This document shows, piece after piece, positions 45,451-52,811 of a stretch of DNA of 64,000 nucleotides. The first letter of the stretch is position 1; each line of letters opens with the position of its first letter. The DNA comes from Marinobacter salinus (GTDB taxonomy: Bacteria > Pseudomonadota > Gammaproteobacteria > Pseudomonadales > Oleiphilaceae), in assembly GCF_001854125.1 (NCBI RefSeq), contig NZ_CP017715.1, forward strand, positions 3,658,001-3,722,000, written 5' to 3'. A program made the position numbers and the translations under genes. The notes beneath the pieces are model-generated. The model saw only the letters and a list, made by a program, of their open reading frames with translations, had not been told where the DNA came from and searched no databases.

Positions 45451-46101
45451 ATGAAAACCAGAGATAAAATTCTGCTCTCCAGCCTTGAGCTGTTTAACGA
45501 GCGCGGGGAGCGCAACGTAACCACGAATCATATTGCCGCCCACCTGGCGATTTCGCCGGGCAACCTGTACTACCACTTCCGTAACAAGTCGGACATCATT
45601 TACGAGATTTTCCTGGAATATGAAAAGCTGGTGGACTTCTACCTGGATATTCCGGAAGACCGGTCAATGACGCTGGAAGACATGACGTTTTATCTGGAAT
45701 CGGTGTTTGACGGCTTGTGGAGTTACCGGTTTTTTCACCGTGATCTGGAGTATCTGCTGGATAGTGATCAGCGCCTGCGTCGGGACTACCGGGACTTTAC
45801 CAACCGGTGCCTGGCTGCCATCAGCCGTATTTTCGAGAAGCTGGCGGAAGCGGGCATTATCGAGGCTCAGCCGGAGGATCTTCGTGCCGCAATGTCGCTC
45901 AATGTCTGGCTGGTTATTACCAACTGGATGGCGTACCTGAAAACCGCACACGCTAGTGAAGATTCCGCCAACCCCACACTGGATGAGCTGAAGCAGGGCA
46001 TTTATCAGGTTCTGACACTCGAGATTCCTTATCTGATGGCGGATTATCGAGAGCAGGTTATGGCTCTGAGAGAAAAGTACCGACCGTCCTTGCCGGGGTA
46101 A
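45451..46101 (+). CDS. laoR: TetR family regulator, LaoR-like
   Basis: The 216-residue protein starts MKTRDKILLSSLELFNERGE and has the TetR helix-turn-helix at about residues 22-45 (TTNHIAAHLAISPGNLYYHFRNKSDI). The rest is a helical ligand-binding domain. It is divergent from laoCBA, matching LaoR of Pseudomonas, a repressor relieved by long-chain aldehydes or related molecules (family knowledge). The palindrome at 45363-45380 is its probable operator and would give autoregulation. Confidence 0.82.
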   Translation: MKTRDKILLSSLELFNERGERNVTTNHIAAHLAISPGNLYYHFRNKSDIIYEIFLEYEKLVDFYLDIPEDRSMTLEDMTFYLESVFDGLWSYRFFHRDLEYLLDSDQRLRRDYRDFTNRCLAAISRIFEKLAEAGIIEAQPEDLRAAMSLNVWLVITNWMAYLKTAHASEDSANPTLDELKQGIYQVLTLEIPYLMADYREQVMALREKYRPSLPG

Positions 46102-46158
46102 AAGGGCGTTTCAACGTCCTCCATTGGCGTAGAGTTGATTAAAATGTGATCGATTGGG

Positions 46159-46185
46159 GAACTTTGCCCGAACAGGCCGGTCTTA
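46159..46185 (+). promoter_or_regulatory. Sigma-E/AlgU-like promoter for candidate sRNA
   Basis: GAACTT (46159-46164) is a perfect extracytoplasmic-sigma -35; 16 bases later TCTTA (46181-46185) matches the -10 consensus TCTGA at 4 of 5 positions. Spacing is that of sigma-E/AlgU promoters. Transcription would begin near 46191. Confidence 0.55.
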
Positions 46186-46190
46186 TTTGG

Positions 46191-46302
46191 TGACGTTGGG
46201 AATCCGGACATTCCTTGCGTCTCCTGAGTGAGTTCTCAGGTTTTAGCACGTCGCAAACCCTGACGTTTCACCGGTCTGTTCTTTGGCAGACCGGTTTTTT
46301 TT
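46191..46302 (+). ncRNA. Candidate small regulatory RNA at the Spot 42/ErsA locus
   Basis: The 209-bp spacer between laoR and the convergent engB contains no open frame of note but has a promoter (46159-46185), an internal hairpin CCTGAG/CTCAGG around 46223-46240 with a hexanucleotide loop, and a strong intrinsic terminator ending about 46302. The implied transcript is about 112 nt. Spot 42 in enterics and ErsA in Pseudomonas occupy the same position, convergent to engB (yihA), and ErsA is sigma-22 (AlgU) dependent. The pyrimidine-rich stretch TTCCTTGCGTCTCCT before the hairpin could pair with ribosome-binding sites. Homology by sequence could not be tested; 5' end is estimated. Confidence 0.6.
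46270..46302 (+). terminator. Intrinsic terminator of candidate sRNA
   Basis: ACCGGTCTG (46270-46278) pairs with CAGACCGGT (46287-46295), loop TTCTTTGG, followed by an uninterrupted T-tract to 46302. This is a textbook terminator on the plus strand. It ends 8 bases short of the engB stop codon, on the opposite strand to that gene. Confidence 0.88.
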
Positions 46303-46310
46303 GTCCTTTT

Positions 46311-46952
46311 TCAGGGCGTCTCTTCGGTATCTTCTGCCTCCAGCCAATCTGTCAGTGCCGCACGGCAGTCCTCAACACCTTGCTTTGAGGTGGCTGAAAA
46401 CATAATGAGATGTTCAACGCACGAGAACGACTTCAGGTTTTTCGCGATGCCCAGCATGGCGGTCTTGGCCTGGCCGAATTTCAGTTTGTCTGCCTTGGTC
46501 GCCAAAATCATCAGGGGAAGGTTGTTATGTTCACACCATTCCACCATCATTTGGTCGAATTCGGTTAGCGGGTGGCGGATATCCATCACCAGCACGAGGC
46601 CGCGCAGGCAGCGTCGGTCGTTCAGGTAATGCCCCAGGTGCCGTTGCCAGTCGTCCTTCATGTCCCGGGAGACCTTGGCGTAGCCGTAGCCCGGCAGATC
46701 AACCAGGCGGCAGCCTTCGCGGTTGAGTGAGAAGAAGTTGATCAGGCGGGTACGCCCCGGCGTTTTGCTCGTCCGGGCCAGCTTGCCGTTGGCGGTGATC
46801 GCATTCATCGCACTGGATTTTCCGGCATTGGAGCGGCCGGCAAAGGCAACTTCAGCGCCGAAATCCGGCGGGCACTCGTCTAACCTGGAAGCGCTGATCA
46901 GGAAACGGGCACTGTTAAAAGAGATGGTTTTTTGAGTCAGATCAGGGTCCAC
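46311..46952 (-). CDS. engB: Ribosome biogenesis GTPase EngB (YihA/YsxC)
   Basis: The 213-residue GTPase assists 50S ribosome assembly. G1 is GRSNAGKSS (about residues 39-47), G3 is DLPGYG, and G4 is TKADK; the TPGRT switch is intact. It starts GTG after AAGGAAA. Downstream, on the other strand, lies the candidate sRNA; upstream and divergent is cytochrome c4, the same order as in Pseudomonas. polA, the usual neighbour beyond the sRNA, is replaced here by laoR. Confidence 0.95.
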   Translation of the reverse strand: MDPDLTQKTISFNSARFLISASRLDECPPDFGAEVAFAGRSNAGKSSAMNAITANGKLARTSKTPGRTRLINFFSLNREGCRLVDLPGYGYAKVSRDMKDDWQRHLGHYLNDRRCLRGLVLVMDIRHPLTEFDQMMVEWCEHNNLPLMILATKADKLKFGQAKTAMLGIAKNLKSFSCVEHLIMFSATSKQGVEDCRAALTDWLEAEDTEETP

Positions 46953-46995
46953 AGTGGTTGGCTTTCCTTTGGATTTCAGTTATCAGGGATTAATG

Positions 46996-47001
46996 TATAA
47001 T
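46996..47001 (+). promoter_or_regulatory. -10 element upstream of cytochrome c4 gene
   Basis: A perfect TATAAT (46996-47001) in the engB/cc4 divergent spacer, with TTTCAG (46974-46979) as a poor -35 at 16 bases. It implies an untranslated leader of about 120 nt before the cc4 ATG, GC-rich and able to fold near 47018-47035. Confidence 0.45.
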
Positions 47002-47126
47002 GCTACACCAATTCCGGGCGGCGCGCTGCGCGTGACCGCTGTCAGCCCCGGTTTTGAGCCTGACTGGTCAGCGCCTGCCGGCTGCATAACGAAGAATACC
47101 TTTAAGATGAGAGAAGCGGAGCGAGC

Positions 47127-47735
47127 ATGAAAAAACTGATCGCAGGAGTTGTTCTCGGTGTTAGCCTCACAGCGATGGCTCACGGGGCAGGAGATCCTCA
47201 AGCGGGCGAACAGAACGCAGCGGTATGTGCCGGTTGTCATGGTCAGGGTGGCCAGAAGCCGATCATGGGTGCCTATCCCAAGCTTTCGGGCCTGGGCGAA
47301 AAATATTTACATAATCAGCTGGTGGCCATTCAATCGGGTGATCGTGCGATTCCCGAAATGACCGGTCTCCTGGACGGCAAGTCTGACCAGGAGTTGCAGG
47401 ATCTGGCGGCCTATTTTGATGGCCAGGATATGGTTGTCAGCCAGGCTGACCCTGATCTGATCGATCAGGGAGCGGCACTCTACCGGGGTGGCAATATGGC
47501 TTCGGGCGTGCCTGCGTGTGCCGGCTGCCATAACCCCAAGGGCCTTGGCAACGAGCCGGGCGGCTACCCGCGTCTGGGTGGTCAGAATGCGGATTACGTG
47601 ACCAAGCAGTTGCAGGCATATCGTGACGGAACCCGGGCGGCTGGTGCCAACGCGGCCATCATGATGGACGTGGCTGCAAAGCTGACGGATGCAGAGATTA
47701 AAGCCGTTGCCAATTACGTGTCCGGCCTGAACTGA
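47127..47735 (+). CDS. cc4: Cytochrome c4 (dihaem)
   Basis: The 202-residue periplasmic protein has a signal peptide (about 1-21) and two haem-binding motifs, Cys34-AG-Cys37-His38 and Cys131-AG-Cys134-His135, in two similar halves. Methionine axial ligands are likely in IPEMTGLL and AAIMMDV. Cytochrome c4 passes electrons to terminal oxidases such as cbb3. ATG follows GAGAGAAGCGGAGCG. The gene pair cc4-dsbA next to engB is conserved in Pseudomonas. A terminator follows at 47766. Confidence 0.93.
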   Translation: MKKLIAGVVLGVSLTAMAHGAGDPQAGEQNAAVCAGCHGQGGQKPIMGAYPKLSGLGEKYLHNQLVAIQSGDRAIPEMTGLLDGKSDQELQDLAAYFDGQDMVVSQADPDLIDQGAALYRGGNMASGVPACAGCHNPKGLGNEPGGYPRLGGQNADYVTKQLQAYRDGTRAAGANAAIMMDVAAKLTDAEIKAVANYVSGLN

Positions 47736-47765
47736 AAGACTGGACCTTGATGGTGCCTCAGAAAG

Positions 47766-47788
47766 CCCCGCGAGATGCGGGGTTTTTT
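47766..47788 (+). terminator. Intrinsic terminator after cytochrome c4
   Basis: CCCCGC (47766-47771), loop GAGAT, GCGGGG (47777-47782), then six T. It lies 31 bases after the cc4 stop, so dsbA has its own promoter or depends on read-through. Confidence 0.88.
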
Positions 47789-47897
47789 ATTGCTTAACGG
47801 TCTGTAACCGTCTCTTTTGGCAGCTTGTATGGAACTTTCCGGGTTGCCTGAGTCATAATCCCTCACACTTACGAATTCACGAGACCGGAGATGCTTA

Positions 47898-48533
47898 ATG
47901 ATCAGAACACTCGGAAAGGTGGCCTTCCTGGCAGCAGTTTTCGCGCTTGGCGCACCCGCCAGTGCTGAGACCTGGGAAGAGGGAACGCACTACCAGGTAT
48001 TGGATACACCGGTGCGTACAGACGGTAACGGCAAGATCGAAGTGGCCGAGGTGTTCTGGTACGGGTGCCCCCATTGCTACACCTTCAAGCCAATTGTCGA
48101 GGCCTGGGAAAAAGGTCTGGCTGATGACGTGAGTTTTGTAATGATGCCTGCGGCCCTTGGCCGGTCCTGGGAACCTCACGCTCGCACATACTATGCCCTT
48201 GAGGCCATGGGAGAGCTCGACAAGGTCCACGATGCTCTTTTCGACGCCCTGGCCGGCGAGCGGCGCCCGCTGAATACGCCGGAAGCGCTGGCAGATTTCG
48301 TTGCCGACTATGGCGTGGACGCTGAAGCGTTTCTTCAGAATTACGAGAGCTTTGGTGTGAACGCCCGTATGCAACAGGCGCAATCGAAAATCCGCGGTGC
48401 GCGAATCACTGGCGTACCGACTATGCTGGTTAATGGCAAGTACAAGGTGAGCGCCTCCATGGCTGGCGGTCATGAGGCTGTTCTGGAGGTCGTTGATTAC
48501 CTCATTGCCAAGGAGCGTGGAACAGGAGAATAG
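47898..48533 (+). CDS. dsbA: Thiol:disulfide interchange protein DsbA
   Basis: The 211-residue periplasmic oxidase introduces disulfide bonds into exported proteins. A signal peptide ends after ASA (residue 23); the active site is Cys57-Pro-His-Cys60 in FWYGCPHCY; the cis-proline loop is TGVPTMLVNGKY. The inserted helical domain and total length are standard. Located after cc4 and before an EEP-family gene, as in Pseudomonas (PA5488-PA5490 by memory). Confidence 0.95.
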   Translation: MIRTLGKVAFLAAVFALGAPASAETWEEGTHYQVLDTPVRTDGNGKIEVAEVFWYGCPHCYTFKPIVEAWEKGLADDVSFVMMPAALGRSWEPHARTYYALEAMGELDKVHDALFDALAGERRPLNTPEALADFVADYGVDAEAFLQNYESFGVNARMQQAQSKIRGARITGVPTMLVNGKYKVSASMAGGHEAVLEVVDYLIAKERGTGE

Positions 48534-48595
48534 TAAGACTGCGTGCCTGCCGCCTGGTTGTGGCGGGCACCCGGAGGCGCGATGGGGCCGGCGAT

Positions 48596-49456
48596 ATGTA
48601 CAAACGAATCCGAAAACAGCTTACTGGTATTGTCAGGTCGGCCAATGAACCACGTGGAGCCTGCTCAGGGTCGGATCATGTGCCGGAATTCGAGCCCCAT
48701 CGTCACATTCGCCTTCTGACTTTCAATATTCAGGTCGGCATCCACACCGCCTCTTATCGCCACTATCTGACCCGAAGCTGGCAGCACATTCTGCCCCACC
48801 GTCGCCGGATCGAAAATCTTGATCGTATCGCCCACCTGATTCGCAATTACGACGTCATTGCTCTTCAGGAGTGTGATGGAGGCAGTCTGCGTAGTGGCTA
48901 TATCAATCAGGTGCAGTACCTTGCCGAAGCGGCAAGCATTCCGTACTGGTACCAGCAGCTTAACCGAAACCTTGGCCAGATTGCCCAGCACAGTAATGGT
49001 CTTCTGAGCCGTTTTCGTCCGCTGGATGTTACCGAGCACAAATTGCCAGGCCTTATTCCCGGACGCGGTGCAATTATCGCCCGCTACGGTTCCGCAGATG
49101 ATCCGTTGGTGCTCGTGCTTATGCATCTCTCGCTCAGCAAGGCAGCACAGCAAAGGCAGCTGGGCTATATCAGGGAGCAGATAGCGGACTATCGGCACGT
49201 CGTGCTGATGGGTGATATGAACAATCACGCGGAGGAGTTGCTGACGCAGACGCCGCTGAAGGAAACGGATCTTGTTCCGCTGCCGGATACGGCGCACAGT
49301 TTCCCGAGCTGGCGCCCCGAGAAGGCGCTGGATCATATTCTGGTCAGTCCTTCGCTGGAAATCCGGCGCTCGGAAGTGGTGAGTTATCCGGTATCGGATC
49401 ACTTGCCAATTGCCCTGGATGTGGCGCTGCCCAAGGGATATCTGGAAACCTTTTAG
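48596..49456 (+). CDS. Endonuclease/exonuclease/phosphatase family protein
   Basis: The roughly 286-residue protein belongs to the EEP (DNase I-like) superfamily. Metal and catalytic residues are present: LTFNIQVG (Asn), ALQECDGG (Glu), MGDMNNHAEE (Asp/Asn), and SDHLPIAL (Asp-His). No signal peptide is apparent. Close relatives sit next to dsbA in Pseudomonas and remain uncharacterised; substrate could be nucleic acid, phosphoinositide-like or another phosphodiester. Start is uncertain: ATG 48596 is used, a GTG at 48560 in frame would add 12 residues. Ends before a bidirectional terminator. Confidence 0.82.
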   Translation: MYKRIRKQLTGIVRSANEPRGACSGSDHVPEFEPHRHIRLLTFNIQVGIHTASYRHYLTRSWQHILPHRRRIENLDRIAHLIRNYDVIALQECDGGSLRSGYINQVQYLAEAASIPYWYQQLNRNLGQIAQHSNGLLSRFRPLDVTEHKLPGLIPGRGAIIARYGSADDPLVLVLMHLSLSKAAQQRQLGYIREQIADYRHVVLMGDMNNHAEELLTQTPLKETDLVPLPDTAHSFPSWRPEKALDHILVSPSLEIRRSEVVSYPVSDHLPIALDVALPKGYLETF

Positions 49457-49480
49457 ATTTGTATTTTGAGTCAGACATAA

Positions 49481-49508
49481 AAAACCCGGCACATGGCCGG
49501 GTTTTTTT
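49481..49508. terminator. Bidirectional terminator between EEP gene and rpmG
   Basis: CCCGGC (49485-49490) / GCCGGG (49496-49501) with loop ACATG, flanked by an A-tract on the left and seven T on the right. It can end both the plus-strand EEP transcript and the minus-strand rpmB-rpmG transcript. Confidence 0.88.
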
Positions 49509-49525
49509 GGATGCAAGATCAATGA

Positions 49526-49681
49526 TTACTTGATCTTGGCTTCCTTGTACGCAACATGCTTGCGGACAACCGGATCGTACTTTTTGATCTCGATCTTTTC
49601 CGGAGTGTTACGCTTGTTCTTTTTGGTCGTGTAGAAGTGACCAGTGCCTGCTGAAGATACCAGCTTGATTTTCTCGCGCAT
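49526..49681 (-). CDS. rpmG: 50S ribosomal protein L33
   Basis: A 51-residue protein read directly on the minus strand, beginning [20 protein letters not shown] and ending VAYKEAKIK. It is the cysteine-free L33 paralogue type (C- form), so zinc is not required. It lies 11 bases downstream of rpmB, the universal rpmB-rpmG arrangement of Proteobacteria, and ends next to a strong terminator. Confidence 0.97.
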   Translation of the reverse strand: MREKIKLVSSAGTGHFYTTKKNKRNTPEKIEIKKYDPVVRKHVAYKEAKIK

Positions 49682-49692
49682 GATGCGGCTCC

Positions 49693-49929
49693 TTAAAATT
49701 TCTCGCCGCGGGCACGAAGGTCTGCCAGCACAGCGTCAATGCCATTTTTGTCGATGATGCGCATGCCCTTGGTGGATACGCGCAGCTTCACGAAACGCTT
49801 CTCGGATTCAACCCAGAAACGGTGGTTCTGCAGATTCGGCAGAAAACGACGACGAGTGTGGTTCATCGCGTGGGAAACGTTATTACCGGTGACCGGACGC
49901 TTACCGGTAACCTGACAAACTCTGGACAT
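49693..49929 (-). CDS. rpmB: 50S ribosomal protein L28
   Basis: The 78-residue protein starts [20 protein letters not shown] and ends DLRARGEKF, characteristic of proteobacterial L28. The ATG at 49929 follows GGAGGCAAGT, a near-perfect ribosome-binding site; the extension to 49950 is not needed. Cotranscribed with rpmG. The 215-bp spacer 49930-50144 upstream contains the rpmB promoter region and a small hairpin (AGGAGC/GCTCCT near 49998) but no gene. Confidence 0.97.
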   Translation of the reverse strand: MSRVCQVTGKRPVTGNNVSHAMNHTRRRFLPNLQNHRFWVESEKRFVKLRVSTKGMRIIDKNGIDAVLADLRARGEKF

Positions 49930-50144
49930 ACTTGCCTCCGACCTGAGCAATGGTCTTAATATACGAATTCGTTTTAAATGCGTCTCTGGTTGCTAAGGAG
50001 CATTTACGCTCCTGTTCGCGCCTCTAAACTGAACGCTGCTTGCCAGACGCCGCCAGAAAGGGACGCTTTTATACCAGAACCAGACCCCCAACGCAAAAAA
50101 TTGTTGGGAATTTGGCCAGTTTTTTGGCGGTGGCGTCCAGGCAC

Positions 50145-50819
50145 TTACATTAGCCCCCGTTCAGCCAGTGATATTACCTCACCGTGCCCCACAACCATAT
50201 GGTCAAGAACCCTGATGTCGACAAGGGCGAGTGCGTCTTTCAGTCTGCGGGTGAGGGAAATGTCTGCCTGGCTGGGCTCCGCGACGCCGGAGGGGTGGTT
50301 GTGGGCAAAGATAACCGCTGCAGCATTATCTTCCAGTGCCTGGCGTACCACTTCTCTGGGGTAAACCGCGGCGCCATCAATGGTGCCGCGAAACAGCTCC
50401 CGGTAGTGGATGATACGGTGTCGGTTGTCGAGGAACAGGCCTGCGAATACCTCGTGGGGGAAAGTGCCTAGGCGACTGGTCAGAAAGCGACGGGTGTCTT
50501 CCGGTGAGCGCAGCGGGTCACCCTGGCGCAGGGGTTCGTCCATGACGCGCCTCGCCATTTCCATGGCGGCCTGTACCTGAGCGTATTTGGCGGTGCCAAG
50601 CCCTTTTACATGGCAAAATCGGCTTTGGGATGCAGTCATTAGCCCTCTGAGGCCGCCAAAGTCATCAATCAATGACCTGGCCATCGCCATCACGGGCACA
50701 CCGGCGGTGCCGGTGCGCAGGAAGATTGCCAGGAGTTCGGCATCGGAGAGGGTCGGCGCCCCATGGTTCAGTAAGCGTTCCCGCGGACGTTCGTCCGTGG
50801 GCCATTCGGGATTGGGCAT
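50145..50819 (-). CDS. radC: RadC family protein (JAB/MPN domain)
   Basis: The 224-residue protein has an N-terminal helix-hairpin-helix-like region ([40 protein letters not shown]) and a C-terminal JAB metal-binding domain with the motif HNHPSG-x9-D ([15 protein letters not shown]). Despite the name, a DNA-repair role is not established. ATG at 50819 follows AAGGAAG and gives the same start as Pseudomonas RadC; the frame extending to 50855 is less likely. Divergent from coaBC, as in Pseudomonas. Confidence 0.92.
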   Translation of the reverse strand: MPNPEWPTDERPRERLLNHGAPTLSDAELLAIFLRTGTAGVPVMAMARSLIDDFGGLRGLMTASQSRFCHVKGLGTAKYAQVQAAMEMARRVMDEPLRQGDPLRSPEDTRRFLTSRLGTFPHEVFAGLFLDNRHRIIHYRELFRGTIDGAAVYPREVVRQALEDNAAAVIFAHNHPSGVAEPSQADISLTRRLKDALALVDIRVLDHMVVGHGEVISLAERGLM

Positions 50820-51009
50820 TCGGGCTTCCTTGCGTAGGGGGTCTGGCGATTCCATGGCGCATCCTGCGCCGCGATCTGTGTCTCACAGTTACAAAGGTTA
50901 CTTTAAAAAGAAACAAATGGTAAACGTCCCGGGAGGGTTGGCAGGCTGTCTGCTCTGTCGGACCGTGTTATCTTATACGCCTTTCTTTTTGCAATGATAC
51001 GGAGCCTGT

Positions 51010-52212
51010 ATGGCCGCCAAACGAATTCTGCTGGGGATAACCGGTGGCATCGCTGCCTACAAGAGCGCGGAACTGGTCCGCCTCCTCAAGAAGGCGGGGC
51101 ATAGTGTGCGGGTCGTGATGACACGGGGTGCGGAGGCGTTTGTTACCCCATTAACCTTTCAGGCACTCAGTGGTGAACCGGTGCGCACCTCGCTGCTGGA
51201 TTCTGAGGCGGAATCGGGGATGGGGCACATTGAGCTGGCTAAATGGGCGGATCAGGTCGTGATCGCTCCGGCATCAGCCGATTTTATTGCCCGGCTGGCC
51301 CAAGGCATGGCAGATGACCTGCTGACGACCCTGTGCTGTGCCACGGAAGCGCCTATTGCTGTTGCTCCGGCCATGAACCAGGCGATGTGGGGGAACCATC
51401 GTACCCGGCGGAATATTGAGCTGCTGCAGGCCGATCCCCAGGTCAGCCTGTGGGGACCGGATCAGGGGGAGCAGGCCTGTGGTGATACCGGGCCGGGGAG
51501 AATGCTGGAGCCGGCGGTACTGGCGGGGCTTATTGACCATGAAAATGGTCACGGACCGCTGGCGGGCAAGCGGGTTGTTATTACCGCTGGTCCCACCCGT
51601 GAGCCCATTGACCCGGTTCGTTACATCAGCAATCACAGCTCCGGGAAAATGGGCTACGCCGTCGCTGCCGCCGCTCGCGATGCCGGAGCAACAGTGGTTC
51701 TGATCAGTGGTCCGGTTAATATTCCGGTTCCGGTGGGGGTTGAGGTTCGTAACGTTTTGACCGCCGAGGATATGCTGCGTGAGTCTGCGGTTGCTGTGGA
51801 TGCGGGTTGTGACCTTTTTGTTGCGACGGCTGCCGTTGCAGATTACCGCCCGGAAACCTGTGCCGGCGACAAGATCAAGAAATCCAGTGAGCAGATGTCC
51901 CTGCCGCTGGTGCGCAATCCTGACACTCTTGCCACCATTGCTGCCCGCGAGGACGCGCCCTTTACCGTCGGGTTTGCTGCCGAAACCAGCGATGTTGCTC
52001 GTTACGCTACTGAAAAACTGCAGCGCAAGAAGCTGAAGATGGTTGTGGCAAATGACGTGTCCACGCCGGGAATGGGCTTCAATAGTGACAATAATGTGGT
52101 CACTGTTTTTTGGCCTGATGGTCAGGAAGCTATCGGGCCGGACAGTAAACAACAGATCGCTGCGCGCCTTGTTGCGTTGATTGGCGAGCACCTGGACAGG
52201 GCTGCGGATTGA
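51010..52212 (+). CDS. coaBC: Bifunctional phosphopantothenoylcysteine decarboxylase/synthetase
   Basis: The 400-residue protein joins CoaC (FMN-dependent decarboxylase, residues 1-190; ITGGIAAYKSAELVR, APAMNQAMW) and CoaB (synthetase, 191-400; ITAGPTREPIDPVRYISNHSSGKMGYA, with the Lys-rich DKIKKSSEQM loop). It turns 4'-phosphopantothenate plus cysteine into 4'-phosphopantetheine. dut lies 36 bases downstream. The order coaBC-dut-algC-argB is the same as in Pseudomonas. Confidence 0.97.
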   Translation: MAAKRILLGITGGIAAYKSAELVRLLKKAGHSVRVVMTRGAEAFVTPLTFQALSGEPVRTSLLDSEAESGMGHIELAKWADQVVIAPASADFIARLAQGMADDLLTTLCCATEAPIAVAPAMNQAMWGNHRTRRNIELLQADPQVSLWGPDQGEQACGDTGPGRMLEPAVLAGLIDHENGHGPLAGKRVVITAGPTREPIDPVRYISNHSSGKMGYAVAAAARDAGATVVLISGPVNIPVPVGVEVRNVLTAEDMLRESAVAVDAGCDLFVATAAVADYRPETCAGDKIKKSSEQMSLPLVRNPDTLATIAAREDAPFTVGFAAETSDVARYATEKLQRKKLKMVVANDVSTPGMGFNSDNNVVTVFWPDGQEAIGPDSKQQIAARLVALIGEHLDRAAD

Positions 52213-52248
52213 CCCGTTGCCCCTGAACCATTTCAAAAAGGACAGTTC

Positions 52249-52710
52249 ATGACCAGAAAAAAACTGCAGGTGCGGGTGCTGGATGACCGCATCGGAAACC
52301 AGATCGCTTTTCCCGCCTATGCGACGGACGGTTCCGCGGGCCTTGATCTTCGAGCTTGCCTGGATCAGCCGCTGACTTTGGAGCCGGGCGATACCCGGCT
52401 GATAAAAACCGGCCTGTCCATTCACATTGACGATCCGTCTCTGGCAGCCATGATCCTGCCAAGAAGCGGCCTCGGCCATAAACATGGCATCGTGCTGGGG
52501 AACCTTGTCGGGCTGATTGATTCGGATTACCAGGGCGAGCTGATGGTTTCTTGCTGGAACCGGGGCCAAACCACCTTCACTGTCGAGATTGGCGAGCGCA
52601 TTGCCCAACTGGTGCTGGTACCGGTCGTTCAGGCGGATTTTGAGGTTGTCTCAGAGTTCAATGCCAGCCTGCGCGGTGAGGGCGGTTTTGGTTCAACAGG
52701 TTCGCAGTGA
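52249..52710 (+). CDS. dut: Deoxyuridine 5'-triphosphate nucleotidohydrolase
   Basis: The 153-residue trimeric dUTPase prevents uracil incorporation into DNA. All five family motifs appear in order: [43 protein letters not shown] and the C-terminal [13 protein letters not shown] follows AAAAGGACAGTTC. It is between coaBC and algC, all on the plus strand. Confidence 0.97.
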   Translation: MTRKKLQVRVLDDRIGNQIAFPAYATDGSAGLDLRACLDQPLTLEPGDTRLIKTGLSIHIDDPSLAAMILPRSGLGHKHGIVLGNLVGLIDSDYQGELMVSCWNRGQTTFTVEIGERIAQLVLVPVVQADFEVVSEFNASLRGEGGFGSTGSQ

Positions 52711-52811
52711 CAGTCTCCGGCCACGCATAACCTTTGGCCGGCGTCTATACTTTGATACTTTGCGGATAAATGCCTTGTCCGGGCCGAAAAAATACGACTG
52801 CAGGATGGACT

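Noticed and set aside
51274-52608. 444-codon minus-strand frame
   Set aside because: Antisense to coaBC and dut, both complete and well conserved.
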